From: Garcia nutans
Lineage: Eukaryota > Streptophyta > Magnoliopsida > Malpighiales > Euphorbiaceae
Length of the DNA stretch: 64,000 nt
Direction: 5' to 3'
NCBI GenBank assembly: GCA_947685225.1
Contig: CANTUV010000022.1
Coordinates: forward strand, 10,706,501-10,770,500
Part shown: positions 11,574 through 22,403 of the stretch, in pieces
Layout of the letters: the number at the start of each line of letters is the position of its first letter
Position numbering within the stretch: the stretch's first letter is position 1
Made by a program: the position numbers and the translations under genes
The notes under the pieces: model-generated
The model's database searches: none
The model's input: the letters and a program-made list of their open reading frames with translations, nothing else
Told to the model about the DNA's origin: nothing

Positions 11574-12712
11574 TTTTTTTTTTTTTTTGAAAAAGAAATT
11601 TTTTATTTATATCTCAAAAATAGAATGCCCATACATTCAGTGTTCACCAAACCTTTGAAAAAATTCGGTAAAGATTTAAAGCTATAAAAAACTGACAAAG
11701 CTTGTGAAATCCTCCCCATTTGAGCAAGACCATGAGCGATTTGATTGCCTTCTCTGAATATATGAGTGATGCAAGAACCTGAGGATTGAAGGAAGGACGA
11801 TATACTGCTAGGAGATGAATTGGATGAAAGATGCCTCTGAAGAAAAGAGATTACCTCTTGGGAATCAACTTCAATATGCAAAGGAGGGCTAATAAAAGAA
11901 GAGCTCCAATTAATGGCGTATTGCGTAGCATACAGTTCAGCTTGAAAAGAATTGCTAGCTTTAATAGGGAAAGAGCATGCCGCGACAAATCGGCCATGAA
12001 TATCACGAATAATTGCTCCTCCAGATGCTAAAAGAGATGTGTAGGAGGCATCAATGTTTACCTTGAAAGGGAGGGAGGGACGAAGCCATCGCACCAAAGT
12101 TGGTTTACGAAGAGATGAGCCAAAACCAGAAGGTAGCAGGTCGGCAATTGAAGCACAATCTGTCCGAGCAAATTTTCGGTGTGAATTAGTAACACCCCAG
12201 CAATAAACGAACCTAGCAACTTGAGGGCGAATGATAGAGACAAAAAGATCACCTTCTCCCCAAGTTAAATTACAGTAAATTCTCCAGATGTGCCACATAA
12301 TAGCTTGAGGAATTAACCTACGGAGCATTCCCATAAGGGATTTAGGCTTAGAAACTAGCCACCAACTCATGATCTCTTGCCGTAAAGATCGTTGAGTCGA
12401 ATTATTGCTCAAAAAATAGCATCCGAAAAACCTCCATACCTCTTGGATAGTTGTGCATAAATAAAAAAACATGATCAAGGGAAGCCTCATTTGAGTGGCA
12501 AAAAGGACAACATGATGGACCCGAAATGCCAAAGACCTGAAGACGATGATGCAGAGGTAGAGCCTGATGAAGAATTCTCCAAACCAAAAAAGATATCTTT
12601 AATGGAAAAGCATTATCCCATAGCATAGAAAAAGACAAAGTTTTACTTCTATGATTTCTGATCAGCTCATAAAAGGTTGAAAAAGGAAACTTAGTAATAT
12701 CAGAGTCTATGA
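11574..12712 (-). mobile_element. 5'-truncated L1-type LINE
   Basis: A LINE 3' end on the minus strand, flanked by the 10-bp duplication TTTCCAGTTC at 11564-11573 and 12713-12722. The minus-strand poly(A) appears as the T run at 11574-11588. Only the last about 1.1 kb of the element is present, which is the usual result of incomplete target-primed reverse transcription. It interrupts the leader of copia element II. Confidence 0.9.
11603..12638 (-). pseudogene. LINE ORF2 C-terminus: zinc-binding RT region plus RNase H
   Basis: The upstream part (about 12638-12460) encodes the zf-RVT region, with WRILHQALPLHHRL and a C-P-F-C...LDHVF cluster. A frameshift at an A run near 12466-12472 (A run on the plus strand) separates it from the next frame. 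The downstream ORF of 309 codons (12532-11603) ends the LINE. From about residue 28 (CTTIQEVW) it carries the inter-domain segment, then an RVT_3-type RNase H with D161 (VNIDASY), E199 (AELYATQ), D223 (IEVDSQ) and H267 (GNQIAHGLAQMG). All four catalytic residues are present. RNase H degrades the RNA of the RNA-DNA hybrid during retrotransposition. The piece has no RT palm or endonuclease, so it is inert. Confidence 0.88.
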
Positions 12713-12722
12713 TTTCCAGTTC

Positions 12723-13278
12723 ATGTATGTAAATATATATACATATATTAGTTTGACGTCAGCATATAAACAACAGTGTACATTGTATTTTGTGTATATT
12801 AATAATATATCTGCACATATTGTTAATGTAAGAAATAATTAAAATTTAAAATTTTATTTGGAGAATTTAAATTTAAGTATGGTATGTTTATATATATATA
12901 TATATATATATTAAGATAAATTAATTGATCCAGCATGTCACTAAAGTGATCTTTGTGGTAAAATTAATTTATTTTGAAATATAAAAATAGTTATGTGCAT
13001 GTAATTAATATAAATATAGATTGACTAAAAAAAAGTCTATATTTAATATAATTATATGTGCATTTGCAATAATAAATATGTGATAATTATTTCGCTTTAT
13101 ATATAAATAATAAGTCAGCTCAAAGGAAAAATTATTATGACATGTTACTGTATTATTAGTGTTTGTTTACTGCATCAAGATATCACTTATAAGTTAATAT
13201 TTTGTCCAAAGATAAATATTAATGGAGTATCCGATATCTTGAGATGGTGTTTACTTTATTTAAATTTAATATTCCATT
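12723..13278 (+). other. Rest of the leader of copia element II
   Basis: Non-coding leader resuming after the LINE. It contains a TA run near 12891-12911 and a motif CAGCTCAAAGGAAAAATTATTATG near 13117, shared in diverged form with the leader of element I. Confidence 0.55.
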
Positions 13279-14140
13279 TTGGCTTGGTACTTATGTAAGC
13301 TTGTTTGTTTTATTTATTTTGTTCTTAATTCAGTTTTTGCTTATGCTAGTAATATCACTGCCAATGTCAACTCTATTCTTATGCTAAATGGCTCAAATTT
13401 TAAGGCATGGCAAGAGAGTATGTTAATTACTCTCGGAGTTATGGATCTGGACCTTGCGTTAAGGGTGCCAAAATTCGTTGATCTCACTGATAAGAGTACC
13501 TTTGATAAGAAGAGAGAGATGGAAAAGTGAAAAAAGTCTAATCACATAAGTCTTATGATCATCAAGTGTGCCATTCCAGAAGCATTTAAGGGCACAATGT
13601 CTGATAAGGTGGATACAACTAAGGGTTTCCTTGAGGACCTTTGAGAAGAGATTTGATAAGAATGAAAAGGTTGAAACTAGTACAATCTTAGTAAAACTCA
13701 TCTCAATGAGGTATACAAGAAAAAGAAACATAAGATAGTACATTATGGAAATATCTTATCTTACTTCAAAATTAAGGGCACTTAAGTTAGACTTATATGA
13801 AGACTTGTTAGTGCATTTGGTTTTAATATCTCTTCCAATACAATTTAGCCAGTTAAGGTGAGCTAATGAGCTCATTTCACATTTGTGCAAGAAGATGAAA
13901 GGTTGAATTAAGAAAGGATACCAAGTGCTCAAATAACCTCTACCTCAAATGGCAACAAGAAAGACAATAAGAGAGAAAAATAAGGAAGCTGCAGATACAA
14001 CAACACAAAAGAAACAACATAAAGAACCAAATAAAGATAGTTGTTTCTTTTGTGGCTCTTCAGATCACATGAAGAAGCAATATGCCAGTAATCACGCATG
14101 GCATGCAAAGAAAGGGATGTCTAAATTGTCAAAAGCCTAA
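13279..14140 (+). pseudogene. gag of copia element II, broken
   Basis: Gag begins around 13352, with LMLNGSNFKAWQESMLITLG and VMDLDLALRVPKF, a copia gag N-terminal pattern. It stops at 13528, then continues in other frames as a degraded UBN2 region to about 13920. The zinc knuckle is at about 14041-14085, CFFCGSSDHMKKQY: the fourth ligand is tyrosine instead of cysteine. At 14137 the frame ends, and 14163 starts an inserted LTR-like sequence. The protease fragment resumes at about 15770 with ERYIYVGDGK-type sequence, which shows that the insert splits gag from protease. Confidence 0.75.
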
Positions 14141-14162
14141 TTGGTGAGCGCTAGCTATGCTA

Positions 14163-15769
14163 TGATTATACCGCAAGTGCACGGGTCGCCCAAGTAATAT
14201 AGTAGTGAGTGAGTTGTCGTTCCACTGGGGACAAGGCCAAGTACTAGTGCAAATCTTAATTGTTGTTTAGCAAATTAATAGTTGTGTGATTCTTTGTAAC
14301 TAAAAACAATTAATGACTGAAAATAAAAGGAAATTAAATGTTGTGTACAAAAGGATTTATAATGATATTGATAGAACTATCCAGATATTGAATCCCCCTA
14401 GCCTCAAAAATATTTATGATCAATCAATTCAGCTAAATCATTTAATAGAATTGAATTGGCATTCCTCTAAATTAGATTAAAGCCTCTCTCGAGTGGATTA
14501 ATCCCTAATCACTAAGTAGAGTGCTGGAATCTCTTCTCAAACACAATTAAATAGATCTTGCATTAAGAACAAAGAACTATAAACCAAAGGATCTTGTAGG
14601 TCTATCTCTAGTACCCCAATCAATCCTCAACTCTTATGAGTATTCAATTCACATCAAGCTTTCTCAAGTCAATAATATGAAAATAACAACCAATCAATAA
14701 GCATGCTATCATCAATTGGAAATAACATCAAGTATCATAAGAATAAAACAACTCAATTAATTGATTCAACTGAATATAATTGTTCAATTCATACAAATTG
14801 GCTAGGGTTCATCAACATCTAGATAGAGAAGGATTTTAGTTCATATTTAAAACTGAAAAAACAGAGCAATATAAATGAGTAAGAGAAGCCAAACAATTCA
14901 TGGCAGTGAATCTGTATTTCTTCACTTAAGCTCTTGATTCTTAGTTTAGGGCTTGTGTAAGATGTGAATCTTTCTTCAAACTCAACTCAAAACCCTTCTC
15001 CTTGCTCCAACAGTTGGCTCCTCCTCCTCTTCCTTGTTCTCTGCTTCCAAAAATGTCTCAGCAAAAACTGCTGTTCTTCTCCCCCTCTTCTCATTTTATT
15101 TCTCTTCAAATCTCCAGCCCATACCTCCAACTCACCATACCCATCCATTGTCTACCACTTTCCTTTGGTTCATCACCCTTTTCCCTGATTTAGGCAAGCT
15201 TTCCTTTTCTTGTTCTTTCTTTTTGGAAAAGGCACAGTTGTTGTCCCCCACTTATTCCCCAATCAGTGCAAAGAATCTAACTTTTCGACAGGTGACACGA
15301 CCACTGACACGCCCATGTCACTGGGCGTGTCATAGGCACCATGATTCTGAATAAAGGGCACGCCCATTGACACGCCCGTGGTACTGGGTGTGTCATAGCT
15401 ACTGTGAGTCTGGATGAATGTCACGATCATTGGCACGCCCGTGGTCCTGGGCGTGTCACAGCTACTGTGACTCTAGACATATGGCACGTTTGGTGACACG
15501 CCCATGCAACTGGACGTGTCATAGCCACTGGATGCAGTAACAAGGGCACGTCTATTGACACGCCCGTGTTCATGGGCGTGTCCATTGATAGATTTTGCTC
15601 TTTTCTTCTACTTTCATCCATAATTGCTCCGAAATGACCAAAAGCCTCAAATTATCGAGAATTCCTGGAATTAACCTTAAAATGCACTTTGAACAAACAA
15701 ATTAAACTCAATTGGATAATAATCATATTAAGAAATAGGAATAAAATATCATTAATTGTGTACTTATCA
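14163..15769 (+). mobile_element. LTR-like insertion (probable solo LTR) in element II
   Basis: The insert begins TGATTATACCGCAAGTGCAC and ends GTGTACTTATCA, so the ends form TGAT/ATCA. Its edges were placed by where the copia coding sequence is interrupted and resumes. No exact 5-bp duplication was found: TGCTA on the left, CTAAT on the right. It has no coding sequence. Sequence composition is mixed, with CT-rich stretches (14980-15240) and a GC-rich tandem array (15292-15600). I favour a solo LTR of a gypsy or LARD-type family, but a short non-autonomous element is possible. Confidence 0.55.
15292..15600. repeat. 63-bp GC-rich tandem array, five units with internal palindromes
   Basis: Units start near 15292, 15357, 15420, 15483 and 15545, a period of 62-65 bp. 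Each unit holds an inverted pair: GACACGCCC(A/G)TG, a short spacer, then TGG(G/A)CGTGTCA. Unit 3 has GGCACGCCC. Each could fold as a short GC stem or offer a two-sided protein-binding site. The array stands out sharply from its AT-rich surroundings. Confidence 0.85.
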
Positions 15770-17935
15770 CTAATGATGATGAAAGATATATTTATGTTGG
15801 TGATGGCAAGTCGGCAGAAGGTTAAAGCAATTGGAACATTTAGTTTATTATAGAATTGGATTTTATTTGAATTTGATTGAGTTGTTGTTGCTGTTGTTGT
15901 TATTATTATTATACCGTCTTTCAGATGAAATTTTATTCCAGTATTAGATAAATTTGGATACTTGTGTCCTTTAGAAATGAAAAATTTTAATCTTTTCAAA
16001 ACTCAAATTTGATTGGATCCAATTCTTTATGAAGTTATGATACCTATATTTACTTGATACAATTGCTTTATTTAATGAATCTTTGCATATTGAAGTTATC
16101 AGTTGCTATTTCATTAGATACTCTGAAAGATCCAGGGGCTATAAGTTTTATGATCCCACAACTAAGTCTATTTTGAGATTGAAAATGTTCGGTTCTTTGA
16201 GGATGTTGAGTTTGTGGTGAGCGAAAGAATTAAGGACTTTATCTTTAAAAATGAATATATTAATATTCCATTAACCGTTATTGACAATGATCAAGAACAA
16301 TTTTTTATACTTTACATTGTTCAAGAAGCAATTCCAGATCAAGACAATATCATTGATCCTTATACTCAACTTCAAGAAGTTATCCTAGAAAAAACAAACT
16401 CTACAACCTCAAGAACCATTGCCATTAAGGAGATCTACTAGAGAAAGAAGAAATGCAATTTCAGATAATAATATTGTATTTCTTCAAGGACGTGATAATA
16501 ATATTGGAATGATGAAAAATTATCTAATCAACTTCTATCAAGCCATGGAAAGTTCTAACTAACTCTCAAAAATGGATAGATGTCATAAATATAGAGATGA
16601 AGTCATAAAGGATAATGATATATGGGATCTTGTCCCCTTACCTCAAGGAATGAAACTTATTGGTTGTAAATGGATATTTAAAACTAAGAGAGATTTAAAG
16701 GGTAATATGGACAACTATAAGGCATGTCTTATCGCTAAGGGCTTCACATGGAAAGAAGGAATGGACTATAAAGAGACTTTCTCTCTAGTTTCATCGAAAG
16801 ACTCTTTCAAGATTATAATGGCTTTAGTGATATATTTTTAAGCTACAAATATAATGGATGTCATGATTGCACATCTCAATGGTAACATTAGTGAAACAAT
16901 ATATACAGTGCAACCAGAAAACTATATGTTAGGTGATACAAAGTTAAATGGTTTGCAAATTAAAGAAATCCATCTATGGGCTAAGCAATCATCTTGTCAA
17001 TGGTATTACAAATTTCACCAAGTTATTGTCTCATTTGATTTTGGGGTAAATTTGGATGATGATTCCAAATAACATAAATTCAGTGGGAGCAAACATGTTT
17101 TCCTAGTTTTATATGTTGATGACATATTACTTGCCAGTAATGATGTAAGCTTGTTACATGAAACTAATAGATTTTAGCAAGGAATTTTGAGATGAAAGAT
17201 CTTGGTGATGCAACTTTTGTATTAGGGATTCAAATACATCAAAATTGCTCTCGAGATATTCTTGGATTATCACAGAAGGCCAATGTTGAAAATATTCTCA
17301 AGAGAGATGGCATGCAAGATTAAAAACCATATAATACCCTTGTGTCTAAAGCAAGCAAGTTCAGTCTTGATCAGTACCCTAATAATAATTTTAAGAAAGA
17401 GGAAATGCAGATGATTCCTTATGCATCAGCAATAATGAGTCTAATAAATACTCAAGTTTATGCACATTCAGATATTGCGTGCATTGTTTAAGTGTTGGGA
17501 AAATATTTAAGCAATCCAAGAATGGATCATTAAATAGTAGCCAAATGAGTCATAAGGTATATACAGTGAACAAAATATTATATGCTCACATACAAGATGA
17601 TGCTTTAAGGCAACTAATCATGGAATATAGCTGTGAAATTTTGTTACTGTGATATAAATTATGGATGAAATTGAAAGACCGCTTAAGTTTTTGTGACAAT
17701 GAATTAGCAGTCTTATATTCCAATAACATCAGGAGCTCCAATAAGTTGAAGTAAATAGATTTTAAGTTTCCGATTGTTAAAGAAAGAGTTTAAAGTGGAT
17801 AGGTGTCTATAGAGTATATTAGCACAAACTTTATGATTGTAGATCTGCTTACTAAAGGATTGACACCTAAGGTCTTTTATTAGCATACTACTCATAAGGG
17901 TGTTATGTCATTTCAGGATATATGGTTTCAGTGGG
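15770..17935 (+). pseudogene. Protease, integrase tail, RT and RNase H of copia element II
   Basis: Protease-end sequence (YVGDGKSAEG-like) occupies 15770-16080. It passes almost directly into the integrase tail (FFEDVEFVVSERIKDF, 16190-16440), so most of the integrase is deleted. RT follows at 16572-17200: KDNDIWDLVPLPQG, CKWIFKTKRDLKGNM, KGFTWKEGMDYKETFSL, then HLNGNISETIY, then LYVDDILLASND near 17116-17150, where the catalytic YVDD is kept. RNase H remnants run to about 17900. A stop or frameshift separates every block. Confidence 0.82.
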
Positions 17936-18337
17936 AGTTTGTAATGTTTGTTTTTATCTTATAGACATATTTCAGTTTATAGATATTTTGAGGATGATTT
18001 ATCCAGAAATAAAGTTTCTTTCAGTTATTCACACTTTGACTCTATAAGTATTAAAGTGGACCAGTTGGAAATAAATATGTTTAGATCACATTGCATGTAA
18101 TTTACATACTACACATTCATACTTAATCTATGTCATTTGATTTTATTGATATACGTGATCAGGGATAATTTTGTTACATAGAATGTGATGAAAGATGCCT
18201 TGGTTTTGTGTTAACATAATTGATGGACGAGATTGTTCAGAAACCTCTTTTTATAATAACACGGTTTTGAGCTCATAAGGTTATTGTGACATATAATGTA
18301 AGGTAAAATATATACATATATAGTCCAAGTGTGAGAT

Positions 18338-18797
18338 TATTAGATTTATGGACAAATATATGCATATAACAATTGTTTATTATATGTGTTATCATAAGAG
18401 GTTTGACCATAATATTAAAAGTGGTTTATTTTGTTTAAAATTATAATGGGCATAATTTATATCAGAAAGTATGAGCTTATATATGTAGATACTCTATTAG
18501 ATATTTTTATTTTTATGATGGGCAAAATTGAAAATAAGAAAATATATACTACTATAAATAGGGTTATGATCCATAAATTATACGTATATTTTCTTTTTTG
18601 ATATCCCATCATTAGAATTGAGAGAAACTCTTCTCCCAAATTTATACGTATCAATTTGAAAGATAAAGAACTATAAATACTCGAGAATTTAATTGGTAAT
18701 ATGGATTCAGGTACGCTTCCGCATATTTAATTTATGTTCTTGATGATTTAATATGATTGATATTGGATTAATTCAAATTTAGGGTTTTCTCCCAACA
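18338..18797 (+). repeat. 3' LTR of copia element II
   Basis: A 460-bp partner of 9894-10352. It starts TATTAGATTT after AAGTGTGAGAT and ends TCTCCCAACA, with TATAAATA at 18553-18560. Confidence 0.9.
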
Positions 18798-19150
18798 CCC
18801 TTCAAAAATGTTCTTTTGGTTTTTAGACATGCGAGTCCTTCATCAATAAGGAATTTGTAGTTTTACGACATGCCAGTCTCTTCTATTACTTTAAATTTTA
18901 TCACAATTTAAGGATATATCGATCCATCAGATTTTCAGTTATAGACATGAATTAGTCCTTCAACAATATTTATAAACACACTCTCACCAAACACTTGATA
19001 AAGTCATCCATCTTAAAACAAGCACATAAAACTCTAATATTTTCATAGAAAAACACTCTCATTTTCTTCTTTTTTCTCTCCTTCTTCTTCTCCGTCATCT
19101 TTTTTTTATTAATTACAGGCCCTTTAAAATCATTAAAACTCTGATACTAT

Positions 19151-19450
19151 TGTTGGAACTTAAAACAAAGAGAGTAGAAGAAAGAATGATGGAAACTAAA
19201 AGAAAATAAAAAAAAAATAGAAATCACATAAAAATGGAGCAAAAAATGGAGCTCAACTCCATTCATTCATTAAACATCCCATATATGGGCATTTTTGTAT
19301 AAGTTTCCTTGTCTTTTACTATTAATTAACTAATTTACTCAACAAATTGCTTTTACACTTAACAAATCAACCATACCTGCAAATCTTGCAAGAAATAAGG
19401 ACAACAATTCTTTTATGATTTTGCTTTGATTTTAAGAAAAATTCTCAACG
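19151..19450 (-). repeat. 5' LTR of element III (minus strand)
   Basis: Right copy of the 300-bp repeat. The adjoining reverse-complement primer site at 19139-19149 fixes it as the 5' LTR on the minus strand. Confidence 0.7.
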
Positions 19451-19489
19451 ACTCTAATAGATTTCTCTCTAGAATTACAATTCTTCTAG

Positions 19490-20470
19490 TTTAAGTTTCT
19501 CCAAAATGCCAAAACCTACAAAATACGTTCTGAACTAATTCCAACAATCCCTAAGAATGATGACTAGAAAAAGGATGGAGGAGAGCTTATTCTATACAAC
19601 AACTTCTGGATTCATAATGAATTCTTTAGAGGTTGTTGCTAATACATAATCACTTTATCTCAAAATCTCAAGATATTATTTTAGCTACTTCTCCACAATT
19701 TAGTACCACTTGGAATAAAGTCTTAATTTTCGCTATCATTAACCACAAAAACTATGATTTTAATTCAAAACATCATTTGCTCACAAATAATCATCGTGAT
19801 CTATGTCTTTTTTTAGAGAAATGCATGGATAGATTTGAACCCATTTCTCCACTTGATTCTCTTCCCTCCCCATGATTTCTTTCAACTCACATTCCTTTTA
19901 ATTTACTTCCAGCAACTGTGATGTCCATCGCTTGTGGTTGCCGGATTGTCTATACTTGTTGTAACCCAAAATATATTTTTATTTCTTACTGGCATTTTAA
20001 CAACAGTTAAAAGCCAAAAAGCAGATGCCACCAATTTCCTTGGAAGATGCATTTGCGTTGTTTTACAAAGGCATTTCAGCTTTTGGACCTTATTGGGATC
20101 ATGTGTTAAGTTATTGGAAAGCTAGTTTGAAGCACCACAAAAAGTGTTGTTTCTCAAGTATGAAGATGTGAAAAGAGAGCCTTTAGTTCAAGTTAGAAAA
20201 TTGCTGAATTCATAGGTTTCTCTGTGGAAGAGTAGAGTCAAGGTGCGATATTATGAAATTTTATAGTTTTGAGAATTTAAGCAATTTAGAGGTCAATAAA
20301 ACTGCAACCATAAGCTCCAAGTACTTCATTCAAAATCATTATTTTTTTAGGAAAGGTGATGCTAGAGATTGGAAGTATTATCTCACATTAGAAATAGCAA
20401 GTCGTATAGACCATATCACAAAAGAGCAACTATATGATTTTAGGTTAATTTTGTTTGATCTAGAGTATAA
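19490..20470 (+). pseudogene. Cytosolic sulfotransferase (SOT family) pseudogene
   Basis: Plant cytosolic sulfotransferases move a sulfonate group from PAPS to small hydroxylated molecules such as flavonols, brassinosteroids or desulfoglucosinolates. Segments in family order can be read across several frames: an N-terminal LIPTIPK-like piece (about 19535-19560); SQDIILATSPQFSTTWNKVL (19665-19725), where the family's K-S/T-G-T-T-W PAPS loop has lost its lysine and glycine; HHLLTNNHRDL; THIPFNLLPA (about 19885); CRIVYTCCNPK (about 19940); REPLVQVRKLAEFIGFSVEE-like sequence (about 20180-20235); and SFENLSNLEVNKT with FRKGDARDWKYYLT (20262-20390), the C-terminal PAPS-binding region. There is no intron. 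Many stops and frameshifts make it non-functional. The substrate class cannot be told. Confidence 0.88.
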
Positions 20471-20529
20471 ATATATATATATATATATATCAATTTGTGT
20501 GTTAATTAGGCACCTCTTTGAAGAATAAT

Positions 20530-22279
20530 TTAGTTTATTTTATTATTGGAGTGCTGGTTTATTTTATGTATATTTGTTGACTAGTGAATCTGTTAGGGAT
20601 ATATGATATGCTTTAGCTCCAATTTTTTATAAATAATTGAACATATATTGTTTTAATTAATATGTGATATCATGTTTAATTTTGTTAATGTGATGTAGCC
20701 TTGATTAAATTGTAAGACTTGTCATTGTGATAGAGATCTTAATAATGAGAGTCAAGCATTTTATAATTTAAATTAAATTATAAAATGCTTGACTTATTTA
20801 AATTATGATCACAGAATTATCAAATAATGTTTTAATAATCCACTTAGATTAATATATATGTGATGGTCTATATCAATTAGAGATTAGCTATTCTCGTTAA
20901 ATAAATTGCATATATAGATGGTGCATATGGAGTTATGACTATTGAAGTGACTTAATTGAGAATTTCTAATTATTAAAATTATCAATAAACTATCAATAAG
21001 ATATTCTCTTGAGGAATACAGTGTAATTGATAAGATATTTATTATATTTTGATACTAGACACCTATTAGTTTAGAACAATAGAAAAGATATTAAGTATAA
21101 TCACAACACTTATAGAATTAGTGATTGATTAAGATTGTCCACTATTAATAATGAGCTTAAGCTTTATATTGTCATTAAATGTAAATGGCTCAATTAAGAC
21201 CTTGTTCATGGCAGTTGAATGAAGAAGAAAAGAGTTTCTTAAGTCATTCACTTGTCATTTATAATTGACATGAAATATAGTTGGCAACCTATTGAGATTT
21301 GACAGATTAACCATATTCTAAGATTGATCGAAAGTTATAACAATAGAATAAAATATTATATTATTCTTATACGGGTTATTGATAGTGATGGTTTACTTCA
21401 TGCTGTTCGGTCATTAAAGAGTGTTGCTATATGTCAACCTTAATTAATAAATCAGTTTGAACAATTTGCTATCGATTTAGCATTGATTCTATGGGATTGC
21501 ACACTAATAAGTGTTCTGAATTTTGTTAATTGATTAATTATATTGTTTAATAATTAAATTAGGAAAATTAATTATTTAAATAAATAATATTTTTAGTCAA
21601 AATGAAATATTAATATATTTCATACTAGCACCGAGAATATAATTAATTTTATTAGTTGTAAATTAGAATAGAAAATCTAATTAATCAATACTTTATGGAT
21701 AAACTATTATATATACATTAAATTATTATTTATATATTTAATATGTAAATAATAATAATTAAAAAATAAAATAAAATTCATCAATCCATTGATCATTGAT
21801 GTTGCTTATAGAGCATTTGGTTTATTTGAATCCCAAAAAAGTTGACAAAATAATACTCTTTGATCGAGAATACTATATTTATTTATAAATAATTCATATA
21901 AAATAAAATACTGGACTCACTAAACTTTATCAACTAGTAGGTAAAATATTTTATCTAGGAGAAAATAAAAAAATTATTTTACTGAAAAATGAGATTGTGG
22001 AGTCTCATATTAAACGACAATTATGACATTACTTTAAGAAATGGTAAAATATGAAAAATATGTTATAAGGGTAATTTAGATATTACTTAAATATTTTTTC
22101 AATACACTTTTTTAGTACTTTGTTGCATCTTTCAAATACGGTAATATAATATTTCTTAGTAAAATATAATTCCAGTAATATATATCTGTAAAATATATTC
22201 TCAATAATCAGTTTTTCAATAATTAGTTTTCTAAGTAATCAAATGACTTATTAGTGTTAAAATAAAACCAATTCCTAGG
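20530..22279. other. AT-rich stretch with one perfect hairpin, no gene recognised
   Basis: About 1.75 kb without a convincing ORF. A TA run at about 20468-20490 lies just upstream. The only distinct structure is the inverted repeat at 20751-20793. The rest could be part of an unrecognised non-autonomous element. Confidence 0.45.
20751..20793. repeat. Perfect 20-bp inverted repeat, 3-bp loop
   Basis: The arms GTCAAGCATTTTATAATTTA (20751-20770) and its exact complement (20774-20793) are separated by AAT. It would form a cruciform or RNA hairpin. Confidence 0.9.
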
Positions 22280-22403
22280 TTCCAAAACCAACATTAATAT
22301 GCTTTAAAATCTATTTTTCAAATATTTAAAGATTGAGTCATTTCTATGTAAATCTGCTAGTACAACTAAATCAAATAGTTCCGAGTTATTAGAAGTTAAA
22401 AGG
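22280..22403 (+). mobile_element. Inverted fragment of the endogenous pararetrovirus (leader end and start of movement protein)
   Basis: This plus-strand segment matches, in reverse orientation, the sequence at about 30508-30684 of the main minus-strand copy. The shared parts are the leader TTCCAAAACCAACATTAAT..., the start-codon region (ATG in the main copy, ATT here) and about 70 bp of coding sequence (FLCKSASTTKS). Similarity ends at about 22403, where the main minus-strand copy's leader takes over. The result is a head-to-head junction of two viral pieces. Confidence 0.85.

Larger units (their letters stand above)
9889..18802 (+). mobile_element. Copia element II, nested, TSD CCCTT
   Basis: A Ty1/copia element inserted in the interior of element III, with exact duplications CCCTT at 9889-9893 and 18798-18802. 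LTRs lie at 9894-10352 and 18338-18797. Both start TATTAGATTT, a change from the TGTTAGA of related copies, and end CAACA. A primer site follows the 5' LTR, and AAGTGTGAGAT precedes the 3' LTR. The interior is enlarged by three later insertions: a MITE (10545-11138), an L1 tail (11574-12712) and an LTR-like insert (14163-15769). Most of the integrase is deleted. All coding segments are broken. Confidence 0.9.
9336..19450 (-). mobile_element. Short minus-strand LTR element III, split by element II
   Basis: Two 300-bp direct repeats, 9336-9635 and 19151-19450, start TGTTGGA and end TTCTCAACA or TTCTCAACG on the plus strand. Immediately left of the right copy, CTCTGATACTA (19139-19149) is the reverse complement of a tRNA-iMet primer site, so the element reads on the minus strand and its 5' LTR is at 19151-19450. 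Removing element II (9894-18797) leaves an interior of only about 0.6 kb with no coding potential, which resembles a TRIM or small LARD of about 1.2 kb. The LTRs differ far more than those of element I, which fits an older outer element. Flanking TSD is uncertain: GACTT at 9331 against GACTC at 19450. Confidence 0.72.

Noticed and set aside
15034..15354. 106-codon plus-strand ORF
   Set aside because: It runs through CT-rich sequence into the 63-bp tandem array and has no domain. Proline and serine richness follows from base composition.
15652..15999. 115-codon minus-strand ORF
   Set aside because: It crosses the boundary between the LTR-like insert and copia protease on the opposite strand, so it cannot be one gene.
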